Shown here one piece after another: positions 34,619 through 38,182 of a DNA stretch of 38,182 bases; the stretch's first letter is position 1, and the number at the start of each line of letters is the position of its first letter. The translations under genes were made by a program, and so were the position numbers. The notes beneath the pieces were generated by a model. The model saw nothing but the letters and a program-made list of their open reading frames with translations. It ran no database searches and had not been told where the DNA came from. The stretch comes from Pseudomonadota bacterium (GTDB lineage: Bacteria > Desulfobacterota > Anaeroferrophillalia > Anaeroferrophillales > Anaeroferrophillaceae), in NCBI GenBank assembly GCA_034660915.1, contig JAYEKE010000109.1, positions 1 to 38,182 of the forward strand, written 5' to 3'.

Positions 34619-34706
34619 GCCTGGATGGCGGAATTGGTAGACGCAAGGGACTTAAAATCCCTCGGTGTTATACACCGTGCCGGTTCGATTCCGGCTCCAG
34701 GCACCA
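34619..34706 (+). tRNA. tRNA-Leu (anticodon TAA)
   Basis: A class II tRNA with a long variable arm (GGTGTTATACACC). Acceptor GCCTGGA/TCCAGGC, anticodon loop CTTAAAA (anticodon TAA, reading UUA/UUG), and T arm GCCGGTTCGATTCCGGC. CCA is encoded. Third in the Gly-Cys-Leu cluster. Confidence 0.97.
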
Positions 34707-34719
34707 ATTTAATTTCAGC

Positions 34720-35001
34720 TTAAATTTTACCATTTACCTTCCTTACATTGACAATCAGCCTCTGTCCGTGATTACGCATACTTTCGGCGAAGGTGTCGAC
34801 CAGAGACCGGGTTTCAGCCAGGGATATCCCTGAAGCCTTCACGGTCATAATTCCCCCATCATATTTTCCTTCTGCATAGCCCAGCTTATTATTCCTCAGA
34901 TTCTGATCCAGAACCCAGATAAAACCTTCCAGCTTTTCCTGCATCCATACATCAGGTTTGCCAACCGCAAACTCTATAATGATATGAGGCATTGGGTGCA
35001 T
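34720..35001 (-). CDS. Small protein of unknown function
   Basis: A 93-residue protein that I do not recognise. It has an alternating strand/helix look: a beta-like start (HIIIEFAV), a helix with WMQEKLEGFIWVLDQNL, a Gly-rich turn, a strand (IMTVKAS), a helix (LAETRSLVDTFAESM) and a final strand (RLIVNVRKV). An alternative ATG three codons in gives a MPHIIIEF start, which faintly recalls the Pro-1 start of small tautomerases; this is speculation. No good Shine-Dalgarno is visible for either start. It is convergent with the tRNA cluster and stands alone. It seems real from its balanced composition and length, but its confidence is moderate. Confidence 0.6.
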   Translation of the reverse strand: MHPMPHIIIEFAVGKPDVWMQEKLEGFIWVLDQNLRNNKLGYAEGKYDGGIMTVKASGISLAETRSLVDTFAESMRNHGQRLIVNVRKVNGKI

Positions 35002-35182
35002 ACTCTGTTTTTATTATTATCTCTGAAAGTTGAAAAACTACAGGATACTGAAAAATAGCACTATAATTTCACCACTGTCAATAACTAAGCTACATATTAC
35101 GCACAGCTAACTCCTGGCTGAAAATAATTCAATATATGAAGAATTTTAAGTAATTGTAATGTATCCGGTTAATAAGCAGGTC

Positions 35183-35209
35183 TCAAGTTTTACAATTATT
35201 TGCCGATGC
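35183..35209 (+). promoter_or_regulatory. Sigma-28 (FliA)-type promoter
   Basis: TCAAGTTT (35183-35190), an 11-base spacer, then GCCGATGC (35202-35209). This matches the flagellar sigma-28 consensus TAAAGTTT-N11-GCCGATAA at 7 of 8 and 6 of 8 positions with the exact spacer. It lies about 60 bases before the start of the EF-hand-like protein and is not part of any other gene. Confidence 0.72.
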
Positions 35210-35267
35210 TACAATAATAACCGGCTACATGGATGTAGCGGCATCTTTATGCAGGGAGGCAGACAAA

Positions 35268-36365
35268 ATGAAAATACTTTCATCAACGATAGATTTTTCC
35301 GGCACTCATCAATTGCAGATCAGCCATGAACAGTCAGAAAGATTACAGGTCTGGAGTGGAGGAAATGCTGATTTTGAGGTAGACAAACCAGGATTAGTGG
35401 ACAGGTCGGCAGCTGATGATTCCATTCAGATATCCACCTCTGCAAAAAAACTTTTCAAACAACTGATGAAGTCATACCACCACCATCATCAGCCGAGAAC
35501 AAAAACCCGAGCAGCTTCCGGCAGTGATGATATTTCTATTGAAATATCACCTGAAGATAAGCAAAAACTCATGATTCTGGAAAAACTGTGGGAACGATTA
35601 ACCGGGAAAAAGATATCATTGCATATTGTTTCCGGAAAGGGTTTTAAAAAACAGAACCATGATAATGGCATACAAACGGCGGATGGACAGACAGGTGGAG
35701 CAGGCCTGGAATATGATTATCATGAAAGTTACCATGAAGAAGAAAAGATGTCATTTAATGCTGATGGAGTTATCAGGACTGCAGACAATCGGGAAATCAA
35801 CTTTTCTGTTGAGCTGAATATGAGCAGGGAATTTCATCAGAGTCTGGATGTCTCGATAAGAGCTGGAGATGCTAAATTGACCGACCCGCTGGTCATTAAT
35901 TATGATGGCCATAGTGCTGGTCTCACAGAACAGAAATTTGCTTTCGACCTGGATAGTGATGGGAATGAGGAACAGATTTCCATGTTGCAACCGGGGAGCG
36001 GTTTTCTCGCCCTGGATCGCAACAATGATGGAGTTGTCAATAACGGCAGTGAATTGTTTGGTCCCCAGAGTGGCAGTGGGTTTCAGGAGCTTGCTGCTTT
36101 TGATGAAGATGGAAATCAATGGATTGATGAAAATGATTCGGTATTCGATCGCTTAAGGATATGGAGTATGGATGAATCAGGTAAATCTTACCTGTTTGCC
36201 CTGGGTCAGAAAGATATCGGTGCTATTTATCTTGGTCATCTTGACACCCCTTTCCAGTTGAAAGATAATCAAAACCGATTATTGGGTCAAATCAGTTCCA
36301 GTGGTATCTACGTCCAGGAACAAGGTACAGTGGGCACGATACAGCAGATTGACCTGGCAATCTGA
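35268..36365 (+). CDS. EF-hand-like calcium-binding protein of unknown function
   Basis: A 365-residue protein without a signal peptide. The C-terminal third holds EF-hand-like loops: DLDSDGNEE, DRNNDGVVNNGSELFG and DEDGNQWIDENDS, spaced 20-40 residues apart. The N-terminal part is polar with a His run (SYHHHHQ) and a short helical region. It resembles a family of proteobacterial proteins of unknown role that open M-x-I-x-SS-x-I and end in such EF-hand-like repeats; I know no function. The start at 35268 is chosen because GGGAGG precedes it; the frame could begin 13 codons earlier. The sigma-28-type promoter upstream suggests expression with the flagellar late genes. Confidence 0.78.
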   Translation: MKILSSTIDFSGTHQLQISHEQSERLQVWSGGNADFEVDKPGLVDRSAADDSIQISTSAKKLFKQLMKSYHHHHQPRTKTRAASGSDDISIEISPEDKQKLMILEKLWERLTGKKISLHIVSGKGFKKQNHDNGIQTADGQTGGAGLEYDYHESYHEEEKMSFNADGVIRTADNREINFSVELNMSREFHQSLDVSIRAGDAKLTDPLVINYDGHSAGLTEQKFAFDLDSDGNEEQISMLQPGSGFLALDRNNDGVVNNGSELFGPQSGSGFQELAAFDEDGNQWIDENDSVFDRLRIWSMDESGKSYLFALGQKDIGAIYLGHLDTPFQLKDNQNRLLGQISSSGIYVQEQGTVGTIQQIDLAI

Positions 36366-36571
36366 CTGCCGGCAATTCATTTATCTTCCATTTTCTTGTT
36401 CAACCGGATGCATTATGCTATTATGTGGTAATTTCATCCGGCTGCTAACAACCTCGCCTGTGGTGACAGCTTTAAAAAACTGTCACTGATTACAGCTTCG
36501 GCAAGGGGACGTCGCTAAAGCAATGTCCCCGATCCTTGCTGCCGGAAAATCACCCTCATAGAGAATTTTTT
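36366..36571. other. Hairpin-rich gap before the HNH gene
   Basis: About 205 bases with two stem-loops. GTGACAG (36463-36469) pairs with CTGTCAC (36480-36486), without a T run. GGGGAC (36505-36510) and GTCCCC (36525-36530) enclose CGCTAAAGCAAT, with outer GCAAGG (36501-36506) and CCTTGC (36534-36539). The second loop shares CGCTAAAGCAAT(G/A)TCCCCG, 18 of 19 bases, with the MITE core. Confidence 0.6.
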
Positions 36572-36871
36572 GTGTCTGACTGGATTCATATCGATAAAGA
36601 TGAACGGCATGTGGCCCGGGAAAGGGAAAAAGCCCGCAATCTCCGACATTCCACCTGGTGGCGTAACAAACTGGCTGCGGGTATCTGCTACTATTGTCAG
36701 CAAAAATGCCGTCCTGAGGATTTGACCATGGATCATATTGTGCCACTTTCCCGGGGCGGGAAAAGCAATAGAGGCAATTTGGTTCCCTGCTGTAAAACCT
36801 GTAATAACCGGAAGAAACATCTAACGCCGGTGGAAATGATTCTGGACCAGCTTCCTGGTTTAGATGACTGA
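36572..36871 (+). CDS. HNH endonuclease-domain protein
   Basis: A 99-residue protein with a zinc-bearing HNH motif: CYYC (CxxC), then DHIVPLSRGGKSNRGNLVPCCKTCNNRKK, which supplies the His, Asn and second CxxC. The N-terminal helix is rich in charges. Stand-alone HNH proteins of this size include HNH nicking enzymes of unknown role, and phage or mobile proteins. The start is uncertain: the frame reaches TTG at 36536 inside the hairpin region; I give GTG 36572, which has weak upstream purines. No restriction or phage neighbours are present. Confidence 0.78.
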   Translation: MSDWIHIDKDERHVAREREKARNLRHSTWWRNKLAAGICYYCQQKCRPEDLTMDHIVPLSRGGKSNRGNLVPCCKTCNNRKKHLTPVEMILDQLPGLDD

Positions 36872-36926
36872 ATAATACTTATCTACTTACCCTTACAATG
36901 CTGAATTCCTGGCCGATCCTCAAGAA

Positions 36927-38063
36927 TTAAAAACGTTCAATTAATTTATCTATCAGGTAGCTGCTCTCCCTCATTGCCTGGTCACCAAAAGGTCCAAACC
37001 ATGCCGATATACGGCTGAATTCCCGGCAGAATTCTTCTTTATCCGCAGTATTCAACATTTCAAGCTGTTCAACCATGGAGGCAAGATATGATTTTAAGAG
37101 TTCCTGTCGCTCAGGAGTGGCGAAAATAATTTCCGCGTAGAGCTTGGGGTCCTGCGCGAACAGCCTGCCGACCATCCCCAGTTCCAAACGGTAAATGGGA
37201 CTGGAAAATTCAAGGGATTTGAATATGTCAGCCTTTTGTTGATAGAGGAAGCGGCCGAAACCAAAAGTGGCAAAGTGGCGCAGCGCCTGGACATAAGCCA
37301 TGACTTCATCATGTTCATGGGCGTCGGTAGTTACCGTAATTGCCCCCCAGGCATTTAACTGGTCCATAAGCCATTGACACTGTTCCGGCATCCTTCCCGG
37401 GGTTTTCACCACAATCTGTTTATCCATGGTTGAAGTGTCGGGGCCAAATAATGGGTGGAGTCCGATAACCGGTCCCCGGTGGGCTTTCAGCATGGCCTGT
37501 AATGGCAATTCTTTGATACTGGTAATATCAGCAAGAATTGCCTCTTCAGGCAGATAAGGACCCAGATTTCGGATAACCTCAGCAGTTGCCTCAATGGGAA
37601 CTCCTACCAGTGCCAGATCAATCTCCTGGCAGAGGGAAGCCACCTGAGTCCAGTCATCTTGATCCAGAATCCGCACCCGGTAACCAGCGGCATTGAACCA
37701 TCGATGGAAATAGCGGCCCATTTCACCTGATCCGCCAACCAACAGAATTGCAGCTCCCGGCTTGATAGCCTTCCGGGATAATTGTTGGCTTTGTGATACC
37801 CGTGAATGGCGCAGTATAAGACGATACAACTCTTCAATAAAATCAGGATCCAGTCCTTCACAACTGCCTTGCTTCCGGCGTTGGGAAATGAGATTTTCCT
37901 CTCTGGCGGGGTGATAGACAGGAAGACGATACTTTTTTTTGAGTTGAATAACCTCTTCAACCAATTCCCGGCGTTCTGCCAGCAGGGAAACAAACCGGTC
38001 ATCAATGTCATCTATCTTTTGACGCAACTGGTCTAGCTCATGTTCAATATCGGGGGTGTTCAT
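36927..38063 (-). CDS. tyrA: Bifunctional chorismate mutase/prephenate dehydrogenase (T-protein)
   Basis: A 378-residue fusion. Residues 1-90 form the AroQ-type chorismate mutase (LDQLRQKIDDIDDRFVSLLA, then PVYHPAREE), and about 100-378 form the prephenate dehydrogenase: LLVGGSGEMGRYF, GLHPLFGPD, ALRHFATFGFGRFL, SSPIYRLELGMVGRLFAQDP. The pattern and length follow E. coli TyrA closely (about 373 residues). It converts chorismate through prephenate to hydroxyphenylpyruvate for tyrosine. I chose the ATG at 38063, which has GAGG 8 bases upstream and starts at the mutase; the frame extends 16 codons further. No other aromatic gene is in view. Confidence 0.95.
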   Translation of the reverse strand: MNTPDIEHELDQLRQKIDDIDDRFVSLLAERRELVEEVIQLKKKYRLPVYHPAREENLISQRRKQGSCEGLDPDFIEELYRLILRHSRVSQSQQLSRKAIKPGAAILLVGGSGEMGRYFHRWFNAAGYRVRILDQDDWTQVASLCQEIDLALVGVPIEATAEVIRNLGPYLPEEAILADITSIKELPLQAMLKAHRGPVIGLHPLFGPDTSTMDKQIVVKTPGRMPEQCQWLMDQLNAWGAITVTTDAHEHDEVMAYVQALRHFATFGFGRFLYQQKADIFKSLEFSSPIYRLELGMVGRLFAQDPKLYAEIIFATPERQELLKSYLASMVEQLEMLNTADKEEFCREFSRISAWFGPFGDQAMRESSYLIDKLIERF

Positions 38064-38084
38064 ATGAAGAACCTCAGACCACCT

Positions 38085-38101
38085 TACCCCCTTGAGGGGT
38101 A
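38085..38101 (-). promoter_or_regulatory. Hairpin upstream of tyrA
   Basis: TACCCC-CTTGA-GGGGTA, a six-base-pair stem directly before the tyrA ribosome-binding region. A second stem, CTTTGCC (38137-38143) with GGCAAAG (38148-38154), lies further upstream. They may be part of an attenuator-like leader, or the first a terminator of an upstream gene. No Tyr-rich leader peptide is seen. Confidence 0.35.
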
Positions 38102-38182
38102 TAAAAAACAAGAAATTGTTAAGTGCTTCACGGGTTCTTTGCCGTCAGGCAAAGGTTCCGATGAAGAAACTTATGCAAGGCT

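Noticed and set aside
34706-34726. AATTTAA/TTAAATT stem after tRNA-Leu as a terminator
   Set aside because: The stem is only A-T pairs and overlaps the tRNA's last base; too weak to report.

Overview
This 38 kb window reads as chromosome of an anaerobic Gram-negative bacterium of the deltaproteobacterial (Desulfobacterota) kind. The reasons are the PyrK-dependent class 1B dihydroorotate dehydrogenase, a citramalate synthase/aspartate kinase/TsaE block, a second block ftsH-folP-cdaA-cdaR-glmM-pdxJ-acpS-nnr in the order I know from Geobacter-like genomes, LapA/LapB with the zinc ribbon, and a DUF2148 protein. The lineage is inferred from gene content and order; no rRNA gene is present. Nearly all of it is housekeeping DNA, with three tRNA genes.

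Layout. 1-2.7 kb: DMT permease and recJ (+). 2.8-3.5 kb: DUF2148 protein and a small coiled-coil partner (-). 3.5-4.2 kb: a RHH/MazF toxin-antitoxin module between two identical 17-bp direct repeats. 4.3-6.8 kb: HIT protein, lapA, lapB, PilZ (+). 6.9-13.2 kb: a minus-strand run tsaE-lysC-cimA-mogA-rimI-pyrK-pyrD, split between rimI and pyrK by a mobile element. 13.3-20.0 kb: an accessory segment with a CBS protein, CYTH, GNAT, phosphoribosyltransferase plus adenine deaminase, a PEBP-like protein, a 37-aa membrane peptide, an HPF-cold-shock fusion and a second CBS protein. 20.6-29.7 kb: the minus-strand run ftsH to nnr. 29.9-34.3 kb: rnr-der, then an IHF/HU protein and pgsA (+), followed by tRNA-Gly, tRNA-Cys and tRNA-Leu. 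34.7-38.1 kb: a small unknown gene, an EF-hand-like protein behind a sigma-28-type promoter, an HNH endonuclease, and bifunctional tyrA (-).

The main discovery is a non-autonomous mobile element (MITE-like, about 262-284 bp) in three copies (8660-8921, 14022-14286, 20061-20344). Each copy has terminal inverted repeats of the form CTCAACTTTCTGACTTG, a highly palindromic interior, and its own directly adjacent AT-rich target duplication (ATATTAT, TTATAA, TATTAA). Removing copy 1 restores a TAA-T-ATG junction between rimI and pyrK, so it inserted into a closely coupled operon junction and the target duplication kept both the stop and the start codon. Copies 2 and 3 are direct repeats bracketing the 6 kb accessory segment, part of which is visibly richer in GC, between two blocks that I expect to be adjacent in relatives.

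Functional links: ade plus the phosphoribosyltransferase form a purine salvage pair. CdaA/CdaR/GlmM form the c-di-AMP and peptidoglycan precursor triad. A PilZ protein and a sigma-28-type promoter imply c-di-GMP signalling and a flagellar regulon elsewhere in the genome.
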